From contig NZ_JAMBIZ010000008.1 in NCBI RefSeq assembly GCF_025291715.1, positions 49,959 through 113,958 on the forward strand: a DNA stretch of 64,000 bases, given 5' to 3'. The position numbers and the translations under genes were made by a program. The notes below the pieces were generated by a model. The model saw only the letters and a program-made list of their open reading frames with translations, ran no database searches and was not told the DNA's origin. The stretch comes from Metasolibacillus sp. (GTDB lineage Bacteria; Bacillota; Bacilli; Bacillales_A; Planococcaceae). Of the stretch, positions 49,271 through 56,816 are shown one piece after another. Positions within the stretch are counted from its first letter, which is position 1. Every line of letters starts with the position of its first letter.

Positions 49271-51223
49271 ATGATGATCGGCAAACGAATTAGTGACCGT
49301 TACAAAATAATTGAGTTAATTGGCGGCGGTGGCATGTCCAATGTTTATTTAGCGCATGATATGATTTTAAACCGCGATGTGGCGATTAAAATTTTACGCT
49401 ATGATTTTACGAATGAAGAAGAGTTGCATCGCCGATTTCAACGTGAAGCACTTTCAGCAACGAGCCTTACACATCCTAATATCGTCAGCGTCTATGATGT
49501 TGGTGAAGATGGCGATATGCATTATATTGTCATGGAATATATTAAAGGTAAAACGTTAAAGCAGTACATACAGGAATTTTCTCCTTTATCGCCTGCAAGA
49601 AGTGTTCATATTATGAAGCAGCTTACATCAGCACTTGCTCATGCACATGAAAATGGCATTATTCACCGCGATATTAAACCGCAAAATATTTTAATGGATT
49701 TAGAAGGCAATGTAAAAGTAACGGATTTTGGTATTGCGACAACATTAAGTGCAACGAGCTATACGCAGACGAATTCGGTCATTGGAACGGTGCATTATTT
49801 ATCACCAGAGCAGGCACGTGGTGGTATCGCAACAGGCAAATCAGATATTTACGCATTAGGCATTGTCTTTTATGAGCTATTAACAGGAGAATTGCCATTT
49901 TCAGGTGAATCAGCAGTAGCGATTGCTTTAAAGCATTTACAAACAGAAACGCCATCTGTTCGTGCATTTGATGGTTCCATTCCACAAAGCGTTGAAAATA
50001 TCGTATTAAAGGCAACTGCTAAGGATGCAAGCCATCGCTACAACAGCGCAGAGGAAATGGAGCACGATTTAGAAACATGCTTATCAGCGGAGCGTATTCA
50101 TGAAGCGAAATTCAGCTTACCTATTGATGATGATGCAACGAAAATTTTACCGATTATTAAAGATAATAAAATGCCAGTGCATGATATAGCAGAAACGAAA
50201 AAAATGGAGGCTGTGAAAAAAGCACCACCTCAACAACAGCCACCAGCACCGCAAAAAAGGAAGAAATGGCCTATGGTAGTTGGGGGTATCGTACTACTTA
50301 TCATCATTGCAATAGCTACCGTTTACTTTTTGAAGCCGAAAAAAGTGGAAATTCCGAAAGAAATTGTTGGGATGACGATAGAGGAAGCAACAGAGGAGCT
50401 AAAATCATTAGGCTTTAAAGTTGGCGAAACAGAGGAACGGTTTGATGAGGAAATCGAAGAAGGTAAAATTATCGAAACAAGCCCTAAAACAGGTACTTTA
50501 AGAGTAAAAGGTAGCGAAATAAAGCTTATCGCAAGTAAAGGAGCACAAACTTCCAAAATGGCAAATTATGTGGATCAAAAGCTTGAGCAAGTAACATCAC
50601 TACTTGACGATTTTAAAGAGCACAAAATAGAATACGAAAATAGCGATGCCGAAAAAGGCACAATTATTCGTCAAGAGCCAGCTGCTGGAGAGGACATTAT
50701 CGTGAAGGATACAGTCGTTACACTCGTTGTTAGTGAAGGCAAAAAGACGGTGAAATTGATTGACCTTGCTAATTTCTCTAATGCGGCACTTGACGAATAC
50801 ACAGAGCGAAATAATTTAAAATGGCGTGCTGTAGATGAAAAAACATCTGAAACGATTCCTAAAGGCAGTGTTATTTCCCATAAACCTGGTGCAGGAGAAG
50901 AGGTTGAGGAAGGACAAACGATTGAAGTCGTTATTTCAGCAGGACCACCTGCTAAGCAAGTCAGGTTTAGAAGCATAGAAGTTGAAATTCCGTATGAGCC
51001 AATATTTAATGAAGAGGGCGAAGAGGAATATCGAGAACAGACAATCCATATTTATATTCAAGATAAAAACAATAAAATGCATGAAATATATGATACATTG
51101 ACAATTACAGAAACTACGAAGTATCGCATGAATTTCGAAATTGAGGAAGGTAGCGAGGCTGCCTACCGTATTGATCGTGATTCCTTCAAAATTGCTGAAG
51201 GTACAATTCCATATCCAGAGTAA
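49271..51223 (+). CDS. prkC: PASTA-domain Ser/Thr protein kinase PrkC
   Basis: 650 aa Hanks-type kinase that senses wall fragments outside the cell. The kinase domain (1-275) has G-G-G-G-M-S-N-V, Lys40 in V-A-I-K, H-R-D-I-K-P-Q-N and D-F-G. A cytoplasmic linker and one membrane helix (about 334-353) follow. Three extracellular PASTA repeats come next (about 357-560, starting V-E-I-P-K-E-I-V-G-M), then a C-terminal beta-rich domain of about 85 residues. In spores this kinase triggers germination in response to muropeptides. Either of the two first ATGs could serve. Confidence 0.96.
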   Translation: MMIGKRISDRYKIIELIGGGGMSNVYLAHDMILNRDVAIKILRYDFTNEEELHRRFQREALSATSLTHPNIVSVYDVGEDGDMHYIVMEYIKGKTLKQYIQEFSPLSPARSVHIMKQLTSALAHAHENGIIHRDIKPQNILMDLEGNVKVTDFGIATTLSATSYTQTNSVIGTVHYLSPEQARGGIATGKSDIYALGIVFYELLTGELPFSGESAVAIALKHLQTETPSVRAFDGSIPQSVENIVLKATAKDASHRYNSAEEMEHDLETCLSAERIHEAKFSLPIDDDATKILPIIKDNKMPVHDIAETKKMEAVKKAPPQQQPPAPQKRKKWPMVVGGIVLLIIIAIATVYFLKPKKVEIPKEIVGMTIEEATEELKSLGFKVGETEERFDEEIEEGKIIETSPKTGTLRVKGSEIKLIASKGAQTSKMANYVDQKLEQVTSLLDDFKEHKIEYENSDAEKGTIIRQEPAAGEDIIVKDTVVTLVVSEGKKTVKLIDLANFSNAALDEYTERNNLKWRAVDEKTSETIPKGSVISHKPGAGEEVEEGQTIEVVISAGPPAKQVRFRSIEVEIPYEPIFNEEGEEEYREQTIHIYIQDKNNKMHEIYDTLTITETTKYRMNFEIEEGSEAAYRIDRDSFKIAEGTIPYPE

Positions 51224-51234
51224 GGGGGCATTTG

Positions 51235-52116
51235 ATGGCGCAAGGCCAAATTCGTAAAGCATTAAGTGGTTATTATTATGTATATCAGGACGGGGAGCTT
51301 GTTCAATGCCGTGGGCGTGGTGTTTTTCGCAATCGCGGCGAATCTCCGCTCGTTGGAGATATTGTTGATTATACAAAAGAGGGTGACTCAGATGGCTATG
51401 TGATGAAAATTCACCCTCGTAAAAATGAGCTCGTGCGACCACCTATTGCTAATATCGACCAAGCAATTTTAGTTTTTTCCGTAAAGGAGCCTGATTTTAA
51501 TACACTATTATTAGATCGCTTTTTAGTTGTACTTGAATCATTTTTCGTTCAGCCTGTTATTTGTTTAACAAAAATGGATTTACTAACAGCGGACGAAAAG
51601 CAGCGGCTACAAGAGAAAATTGTAGATTATGAGGCAATTGGTTATACGGTCTTAACAACTTATCAAGATGATAGCACGCTGATGGAGCGATTATATCCGC
51701 TATTAGAAGAGAAAATTAGCGTGTTAGCAGGACAGTCTGGTGTCGGTAAGTCTACGTTATTAAATACATTATTACCTGATTTACAATTGAAAACAGGAGA
51801 GATTTCGCAAAGTTTAGGGCGTGGTAAGCATACGACACGTCACGTTGAGCTGATTGAAGTAGGCAATGGCTTGCTGGCGGATACACCAGGCTTTAGCTCC
51901 TTTGATTTTGATACGATTGAAAAAGAGGAGCTAACAGCATGTTTCCCAGAGTTTCAACGCTTGAGCGAAAATTGTAAATTCCGTGGCTGCTTACATACGA
52001 AGGAGCCAAAATGTGCGGTCAAAGAAGCATTAGCAAGTGGAGAGGTTCGTCAATATCGCTATGAGCATTATGAACAATTTTTACAAGAAATTATGGAACG
52101 AAAGCCGAGGTATTAA
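51235..52116 (+). CDS. rsgA: Ribosome small subunit-dependent GTPase RsgA
   Basis: 293 aa from the ATG at 51235 (AAGGGGG 6 bp upstream; TTG at 51232 is less likely). An OB fold comes first, then a circularly permuted GTPase: the G4 motif L-T-K-M-D precedes the P-loop G-Q-S-G-V-G-K-S-T and G3 D-T-P-G. The C-terminal zinc site is C-x7-H style (C-K-F-R-G-C-L-H and later C). It checks late 30S maturation. Confidence 0.96.
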   Translation: MAQGQIRKALSGYYYVYQDGELVQCRGRGVFRNRGESPLVGDIVDYTKEGDSDGYVMKIHPRKNELVRPPIANIDQAILVFSVKEPDFNTLLLDRFLVVLESFFVQPVICLTKMDLLTADEKQRLQEKIVDYEAIGYTVLTTYQDDSTLMERLYPLLEEKISVLAGQSGVGKSTLLNTLLPDLQLKTGEISQSLGRGKHTTRHVELIEVGNGLLADTPGFSSFDFDTIEKEELTACFPEFQRLSENCKFRGCLHTKEPKCAVKEALASGEVRQYRYEHYEQFLQEIMERKPRY

Positions 52117-52119
52117 AAG

Positions 52120-52788
52120 ATGATTAAAATCGCACCATCTATTTTAGCTGCGAATTTCGCGCAATTAGGACAAGAAGTAAAGGAAGTAGAAGCTGCTGGC
52201 GCAGAGTTGATTCATATCGATGTTATGGATGGACATTTTGTTCCGAATATTTCATTCGGCTCAATCGTTTTAGATGCAATTCGTCCTTTAACGTCATTGC
52301 CACTTGATGTGCATTTAATGATTGAAAATCCAGATCAATATATTGAGCAGTTTGCAAAAGCTGGAGCGGATTATATTACAGTGCATGTGGAGGCTTGTCG
52401 CCATTTACATCGCACAATTCAATTAATTCGTTCATATGGTGTGAAGCCAGGTGTGGTGTTAAACCCACATACGCCGATTGAAACGATTCAGCATGTGTTA
52501 GAGGATATTGATATGGTATTGTTTATGACGGTCAATCCAGGCTTTGGCGGACAAAAGTTTATTTCATCGGTTGTACCGAAAGTCGCTGCATTATCAAAAA
52601 TCATTAAAGAGCGTGGTTTAACTATTGATATTGAAATTGATGGTGGTATTACAGCAGAAACAATCGTTCCATGTGCAGAAGCGGGCGCCAATATTTTTGT
52701 TGCAGGCTCTGCGATTTACAATCAAGAAGACCGCGCAGCTGCATTACAAGCCATTAAAGCAGCTGGTGAAGCGGCATACGTGCGATGA
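52120..52788 (+). CDS. rpe: Ribulose-phosphate 3-epimerase
   Basis: 222 aa TIM barrel of the pentose phosphate pathway. P-S-I-L-A-A-N-F, H-I-D-V-M-D-G-H-F-V-P-N, H-L-M-I and V-N-P-G-F-G-G-Q-K-F are the family motifs. The stop overlaps the thiN start (ATGA). Confidence 0.97.
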   Translation: MIKIAPSILAANFAQLGQEVKEVEAAGAELIHIDVMDGHFVPNISFGSIVLDAIRPLTSLPLDVHLMIENPDQYIEQFAKAGADYITVHVEACRHLHRTIQLIRSYGVKPGVVLNPHTPIETIQHVLEDIDMVLFMTVNPGFGGQKFISSVVPKVAALSKIIKERGLTIDIEIDGGITAETIVPCAEAGANIFVAGSAIYNQEDRAAALQAIKAAGEAAYVR

Positions 52789-53432
52789 TTGCCGTAATTT
52801 GCTCAGGTGGACCAAGCGAAGAGCTTTGTTCATTTGAGCCTTTTATTCATGGGGAAGATGTTATTTTTATTGGCGCTGACCGAGGAGCATACCATCTATT
52901 AGAACGAGGAATTCGTCCCACTGTTATCGTCGGTGATTTGGATTCTATTACACCAAATGAACGTCAAGCATTAGTAGAGACAGGCATTCCTATTGATATA
53001 TATGCTGCAGAAAAAGATGAAACGGATACCGATTTAGCCTTGCTAAAAGCGATTTCCTATCAGCCAAATAAAATTGTGCTCACAGGTGTAACTGGAGGGC
53101 GTTTAGATCATTATGAGGCGGTGTTACGGACCGTGTGTGGCTTGCAGCAAAAATATAGCGATATCGTCTTTGAAATCTGCAACCGCCATAACCAGCTACG
53201 CTTTTTAGTGCCAGGCACACACACAATTTACGACAATTTAGATTATCCTTATTTATCTTTCTTTGCTTATGGGGAAGCTGTGCAAAATGTGACGTTGCGT
53301 GGCGTGAAATATGAAACGACGAATGAGGAAATTAGCTTATGGTCATCGCGCTTTACAAGTAATGAGATTGTGGAACAAGCGCATATTACCTTTACATCTG
53401 GCATATGTTTAATGATAAGAAGTGCTGATTAA
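52785..53432 (+). CDS. thiN: Thiamine pyrophosphokinase
   Basis: Converts thiamine to TPP; 215 aa. G-A-D-R-G-A, V-G-D-L-D-S-I, D-E-T-D-T-D-L-A and T-G-G-R-L-D-H match the family. The C-terminal beta domain ends G-I-C-L-M-I-R-S. The codons for L-V-P-G-T-H-T-I coincide with a short repeat also found at 13002. The 3' end contains a sigma-E-type promoter for spoVM. Confidence 0.95.
   Translation: MIAVICSGGPSEELCSFEPFIHGEDVIFIGADRGAYHLLERGIRPTVIVGDLDSITPNERQALVETGIPIDIYAAEKDETDTDLALLKAISYQPNKIVLTGVTGGRLDHYEAVLRTVCGLQQKYSDIVFEICNRHNQLRFLVPGTHTIYDNLDYPYLSFFAYGEAVQNVTLRGVKYETTNEEISLWSSRFTSNEIVEQAHITFTSGICLMIRSAD
53207..53230. repeat. Short repeat with GTGCCAGGCAC core, copy 2 (inside thiN)
   Basis: 22 of 24 bases identical to 13002-13025, including 14 consecutive bases. 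It is read in frame as part of thiN. Confidence 0.55.
53381..53409 (+). promoter_or_regulatory. Sigma-E promoter of spoVM
   Basis: GCATATT (53381-53387), a 14-bp spacer and CATATGTT (53402-53409). The -35 matches the sigma-E consensus KMATATT exactly, and the -10 matches CATACANT at all but two bases. It lies within the last codons of thiN, 36 bp before the spoVM start. spoVM is sigma-E dependent in B. subtilis. Confidence 0.65.
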
Positions 53433-53444
53433 GGGGGAGCGAGT

Positions 53445-53534
53445 GTGAAGGTGTACACATTTCAATTACCAAAGTTTATTAGTTCGATGACACGTGCGTG
53501 TTTGAAGCTATTTAAGAAAGAGAAGAAGAGTTAA
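53445..53534 (+). CDS. spoVM: Stage V sporulation protein M, SpoVM (29 aa)
   Basis: A tiny amphipathic-helix protein that marks the convex forespore membrane and anchors the SpoIVA coat basement layer. The GTG start at 53445 follows AAGGGGGAGC. The product begins M-K-V-Y-T-F-Q-L-P-K-F and continues to a basic end (F-K-K-E-K-K-S). That corresponds to the 26-aa B. subtilis protein (M-K-F-Y-T-I-K-L-P-K-F-L), including Pro9, which is needed for curvature sensing. Location between thiN and rpmB is the same as in B. subtilis. It is slightly longer at the C-terminus. Confidence 0.93.
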   Translation: MKVYTFQLPKFISSMTRACLKLFKKEKKS

Positions 53535-53535
53535 A

Positions 53536-53598
53536 TAGCTGTCGGAAAAACTTGCCTAGGCAAGTCTTTTCCGACAGCTATTTTGCATTTTTATTTTA
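53536..53598 (+). terminator. Terminator after spoVM
   Basis: A long hairpin: TAGCTGTCGGAAAA (53536-53549) with TTTTCCGACAGCTA (53567-53580), extended inside by CTTGCC/GGCAAG, then ATTTTGCATTTTTATTTT. It closes the yicC-to-spoVM cluster. Confidence 0.92.
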
Positions 53599-53680
53599 AG
53601 GTATCTAGGAATATTTTTGATAGAATTTACGACAAACTTTAGACAATTATTAGTCCATTAACATCCAATGCTTTATAAAC

Positions 53681-53716
53681 AAAAAACATCGACCATTTAT
53701 ATGGTCGATGTTTTTT
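53681..53716 (-). terminator. Terminator of rpmB (bidirectional)
   Basis: A perfect 16-bp stem, AAAAAACATCGACCAT (53681-53696) with its complement (53701-53716), loop TTAT. It can also stop plus-strand transcripts. Confidence 0.93.
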
Positions 53717-53723
53717 ATCGCGA

Positions 53724-53912
53724 TTATACGCGCTCAATTTTACCTGATTTTAATGCACGAGCAGAAACCCATACGCGCTTTGGCTTACCGTCAACTAAGA
53801 TACGAACCTTTTGAAGGTTAGCACCCCAAGTACGTTTGTTAGCGTTCATTGCGTGTGAACGGTTGTTGCCTGTACGAGCTTTACGGCCAGTGATAACACA
53901 TTGTTTTGGCAT
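53724..53912 (-). CDS. rpmB: 50S ribosomal protein L28
   Basis: 62 aa, beginning [11 protein letters not shown] with K-R-T-W-G-A-N-L-Q and [22 protein letters not shown] lies before the ATG on the minus strand. It is convergent with thiN-spoVM, as in B. subtilis. Confidence 0.98.
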   Translation of the reverse strand: MPKQCVITGRKARTGNNRSHAMNANKRTWGANLQKVRILVDGKPKRVWVSARALKSGKIERV

Positions 53913-53980
53913 GTAAATTCCCTCCCTACAGTTGAATCTGAAAGCAATATATTTCAGTTCGATATTTCACATACCATATT

Positions 53981-54009
53981 AATTTAACACAGTCTCCATG
54001 TGAGTGCAA
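53981..54009 (-). promoter_or_regulatory. Sigma-A promoter of rpmB
   Basis: Minus strand: TTGCAC (54004-54009), a 17-bp spacer and TAAATT (53981-53986), giving a leader of about 60 nt before the rpmB ATG. Confidence 0.55.
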
Positions 54010-54059
54010 CAATTTTTCAACAACCTTTCAAGAAAAAAACCTTTACAGCAATTTTGTTA

Positions 54060-54797
54060 TTATCCACGGTAACCAAGCTTCATAGAAACTTGGCGACCTG
54101 TGGTGATTAGTTGTTGTGTTAATTGTTCAATTCTTTCTGTAGATACATTGAAGCTAACAAAGCCAATACTAATAGCACCAACAATGTCACCAAAGCCATT
54201 AAAAATAGCAACAGCTATAGCGGAAGTTCCAGCTGTACGTTCACCATGACTGATGGCAAAGCCTTGAGCTTTAATTTGCTCCAGCTGTGTCTCAATTCGC
54301 TCCATTTCCTCTTTAGACACAAGCTGCTGTAAAATTTCTTTAGCGCGCTGTGGTGGCAGTGCAGCAAGAATCGCTTTATTAGCTGCACCAATATGCATTG
54401 GGACACGAATACCTAATTGATCATAAATGCGAATAGGATTGGTAGGATTATCAATTCTTTCGATAATAATTGTGTCTAAATCTGCAGGTTTATTCAAATA
54501 AACGCTTTCTCCTACTAATCGGGCTAATTGCTCTAATTCCACTCTGATTTTGCTAATATAATCCATTGAATCATATACTTGCAAGCCAATTTCCATCCAT
54601 ATTGTTCCGAGATGATAATGCTTTGTTTGGCTATCTTGTACAACCATACCTTGTTTAATCATTGCCTGCAAAATTCTATGTAATGTACTTAATGGTAAAT
54701 CGCATTTTGTAGATAGCTCGGAAATGGACATGCCAGCATCGTTTGCTTTAGATGCTAAAATTTTTGTGATAGTCATTGCTCGTTCTAATAATTGCAT
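54060..54797 (-). CDS. IclR-family transcriptional regulator
   Basis: 245 aa. An N-terminal winged helix (residues 1-60; S-I-S-E-L-S-T-K-C-D-L-P-L-S-T-L-H-R is the recognition region) is joined to the IclR effector domain (about 75-245; H-I-G-A-A-N-K-A-I-L-A, later A-V-A-I-F-N). It is divergent from the arginine-type cassette, and the 204-bp gap holds a palindromic operator candidate, so it very likely controls that cassette. The ligand is unknown. GAAGAGGTG is the ribosome site. Confidence 0.93.
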   Translation of the reverse strand: MQLLERAMTITKILASKANDAGMSISELSTKCDLPLSTLHRILQAMIKQGMVVQDSQTKHYHLGTIWMEIGLQVYDSMDYISKIRVELEQLARLVGESVYLNKPADLDTIIIERIDNPTNPIRIYDQLGIRVPMHIGAANKAILAALPPQRAKEILQQLVSKEEMERIETQLEQIKAQGFAISHGERTAGTSAIAVAIFNGFGDIVGAISIGFVSFNVSTERIEQLTQQLITTGRQVSMKLGYRG

Positions 54798-54821
54798 AAA
54801 TATATCACCTCTTCTTCGTCT

Positions 54822-54850
54822 ATTCTATTGTGATTTTGACGATGCGTCTA
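54822..54850 (-). promoter_or_regulatory. Sigma-A-like promoter of the iclR-type gene
   Basis: Minus strand: TAGACG (54845-54850), a 17-bp spacer and TAGAAT (54822-54827), 25 bp before the start codon. Confidence 0.45.
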
Positions 54851-54910
54851 GTTTTAGAATAGCAGTTTTCAACAAATAGAGTGCTCTAAAAAATAAAATT
54901 TCTGAATATA

Positions 54911-54939
54911 TTGACATCTGGGTGTAGAGAGCATATATT
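54911..54939 (+). promoter_or_regulatory. Sigma-A promoter of the DDAH/permease/RocB cassette
   Basis: TTGACA (54911-54916), a 17-bp spacer and TATATT (54934-54939), 11 of 12 consensus bases, 63 bp before the first gene. Confidence 0.75.
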
Positions 54940-54961
54940 TTTTATATAAACTTTCCTTTGT

Positions 54962-54988
54962 ACGGAATTTATTTCCGTTTAACGGAAA
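54962..54988. promoter_or_regulatory. Candidate IclR-type operator (three half-sites)
   Basis: ACGGAA (54962-54967), TTCCGT (54973-54978) and ACGGAA (54982-54987) make two overlapping palindromes; the second, TTTCCGTTTAACGGAAA, has 7-bp arms. It sits just downstream of the promoter, where a bound protein would block elongation or escape. TTCC/GGAA half-sites are common for IclR-family proteins. Confidence 0.55.
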
Positions 54989-55001
54989 AAGGAGTGGTGT
55001 A

Positions 55002-55874
55002 ATGTATTATTGTTCATCTATGTATGCGCCATTGAAGCATGTAATTGTGAAACATCCAAAAGATGCTTTTCAAAATCAAAATTATTTGCATGCAGAGTGG
55101 CAAACATTTAACTATTTAGCAGAACCAAATTATGCGGAAGCGATTAATGAATATGCTGATTTTATTGCTATTTTAGAAGATTATGTTGAGCATATTGATT
55201 ATTTACCAAAATCTGAATCTGTTGGCTTGGATTCGCTTTATGCACATGATCCAGTGAAATTCACACCAAAAGGGGCTATCATTTTAAAGTCAGGCAAAGA
55301 ATTGAGACAGCCAGAGGCAAAGGTTTATAAGGAATTTTTACAGGCTAAGGATATACCGATTATTGGTGAGCTAACAGGTGAAGCTGTATCGGATGGAGGC
55401 GATATTGTTTGGTTAGATGATCGCACATTAGCAGTAGGGCGAGGCTATCGTACGAATGATGAGGCTATTCGTCAGTTAAAGGAAATGACGGCTGATATGG
55501 TAGATGAATTTATCGTTGTCCAGCTCCCGCATGATTTGGGTGAAGCAGAGTGCCTACATCTGATGTCCTTTATTAGCATGGTTGATAAAGATTTAGCTGT
55601 TGTACACTCACGATTAATGCCGGTCTTTTTCCGACAGCTGTTATTAGCACGCGGGATTCAGTTAATTGAAGTACCAAAGGAAGAATACGATGTACTAGGC
55701 TGCAATGTGTTAGCACTAGCACCAAGAGTTTGTGTCATTCCTGCTGGTAATCCAGTTACAAAGCAGCAACTAATAGATGCAGGTGCGACTGTTTATGAAT
55801 ATAAAGGTGATGAAATTACGGTCAAAGGGACAGGTGGACCAACATGTTTAACTTGCCCAGTAGTTAGAGGATAA
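55002..55874 (+). CDS. Amidinotransferase/DDAH-fold hydrolase, first copy
   Basis: 290 aa of the guanidine-modifying enzyme superfamily (pentein fold), which includes dimethylarginine dimethylaminohydrolase, arginine deiminase and amidinotransferases. Catalytic features are in order: Y-A-H-D-P (80-84), G-G-D (132-134), His186 in E-C-L-H-L-M-S and nucleophile Cys282 in G-G-P-T-C-L-T. AAAGGAGTGG precedes the ATG. It is only distantly similar to the next gene, so it is probably not a simple duplicate. Substrate is likely a free guanidino compound such as arginine or a methyl- or acyl-arginine; the product would be citrulline or a derivative. The specific activity is inference. Confidence 0.85.
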   Translation: MYYCSSMYAPLKHVIVKHPKDAFQNQNYLHAEWQTFNYLAEPNYAEAINEYADFIAILEDYVEHIDYLPKSESVGLDSLYAHDPVKFTPKGAIILKSGKELRQPEAKVYKEFLQAKDIPIIGELTGEAVSDGGDIVWLDDRTLAVGRGYRTNDEAIRQLKEMTADMVDEFIVVQLPHDLGEAECLHLMSFISMVDKDLAVVHSRLMPVFFRQLLLARGIQLIEVPKEEYDVLGCNVLALAPRVCVIPAGNPVTKQQLIDAGATVYEYKGDEITVKGTGGPTCLTCPVVRG

Positions 55875-55950
55875 AGCAAGGCTTTTTTTACACGCTATCA
55901 TATGTTTAATACGAAACAAATAACTATTGTTAGAAAAAAGGAGAAAAATA

Positions 55951-56715
55951 ATGATGTTTAAAAATGTAATTGTGAAAAATCCAGGAAATAGCTTTGTAAA
56001 TGGCTTAACAACGAGCGATTTAGGAAAACCGATATTAGAAAAATTATTTGAGCAGCATGCACAATATGTAGAGGCATTAAAAAAGTGCGGTGTGGAAGTG
56101 ACGCAGCTAGCGGCAGATGAGACATTTCCAGATTCTACATTTGTGGAAGATACGGCTGTTTTAACAGCTGAGTTTGCGATTATTTCAAATCCTGGTGCAG
56201 AGGCACGCAATCGCGAAATTGAAACGATAGAGCCAGCAATTCAACAATTTTACGACAAGATTTATTATATTAAAGCTCCAGGTACACTTGATGGTGGAGA
56301 TGTGTTACAGGCAGAGAAGAAGTTTTATGTAGGGATTTCTGACCGTACAAATGAAGAAGGGGCACGTCAGTTTAAAGAAATTGTTGAAAAGGAAGGCTAT
56401 GAGGCGACGATTATTCCATTAAAAGAGTTTTTCCATTTAAAGACGGGGATTGCTTATGTAGGAGATAATCGCATGGTGCTTGCTGGAGAGTTTATTGATC
56501 ATCCTGCTTTTACTTCTTATGACAAAATTATTATTCCAAAAGAGGATGAATACTCAGCAAACTGTATTCAAGTAAATGATTACGTTATTATCCCAGCAGG
56601 CTACCCAGAAACAAATCGAAAATTAGTAGAATTAGGCTATCAAACAATTGAATTAAATATGTCTGAATTTCGCAAGCATGATGGTGGCTTAAGCTGTTTG
56701 TCATTGCGTTTTTAA
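55951..56715 (+). CDS. Dimethylarginine dimethylaminohydrolase (DDAH)
   Basis: 254 aa from the ATG at 55951 (AAAGGAG 7 bp upstream). F-V-E-D (65-68), L-D-G-G-D (113-117), His162 and Cys249 in G-G-L-S-C-L-S are the active-site elements. As I recall, Pseudomonas aeruginosa DDAH is also 254 aa with catalytic His162 and Cys249, so the agreement is close. The enzyme hydrolyses N-omega-methylated arginines to citrulline and methylamines. It follows the first copy by 76 bp. Confidence 0.88.
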   Translation: MMFKNVIVKNPGNSFVNGLTTSDLGKPILEKLFEQHAQYVEALKKCGVEVTQLAADETFPDSTFVEDTAVLTAEFAIISNPGAEARNREIETIEPAIQQFYDKIYYIKAPGTLDGGDVLQAEKKFYVGISDRTNEEGARQFKEIVEKEGYEATIIPLKEFFHLKTGIAYVGDNRMVLAGEFIDHPAFTSYDKIIIPKEDEYSANCIQVNDYVIIPAGYPETNRKLVELGYQTIELNMSEFRKHDGGLSCLSLRF

Positions 56716-56816
56716 TGATAGTAAATATGTGCTAGCTAATTGAGTTAATCCAAAGGGTTTTTCATTAAAAATAGTAGACTTCAGAGTCAATGCTGTATGG
56801 AAAGAAGGAGAGAACA

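Noticed and set aside
50936..51442. 168-codon open frame on the minus strand across the prkC-rsgA junction
   Set aside because: Overlaps two well-supported genes, with no ribosome site or recognisable domain.
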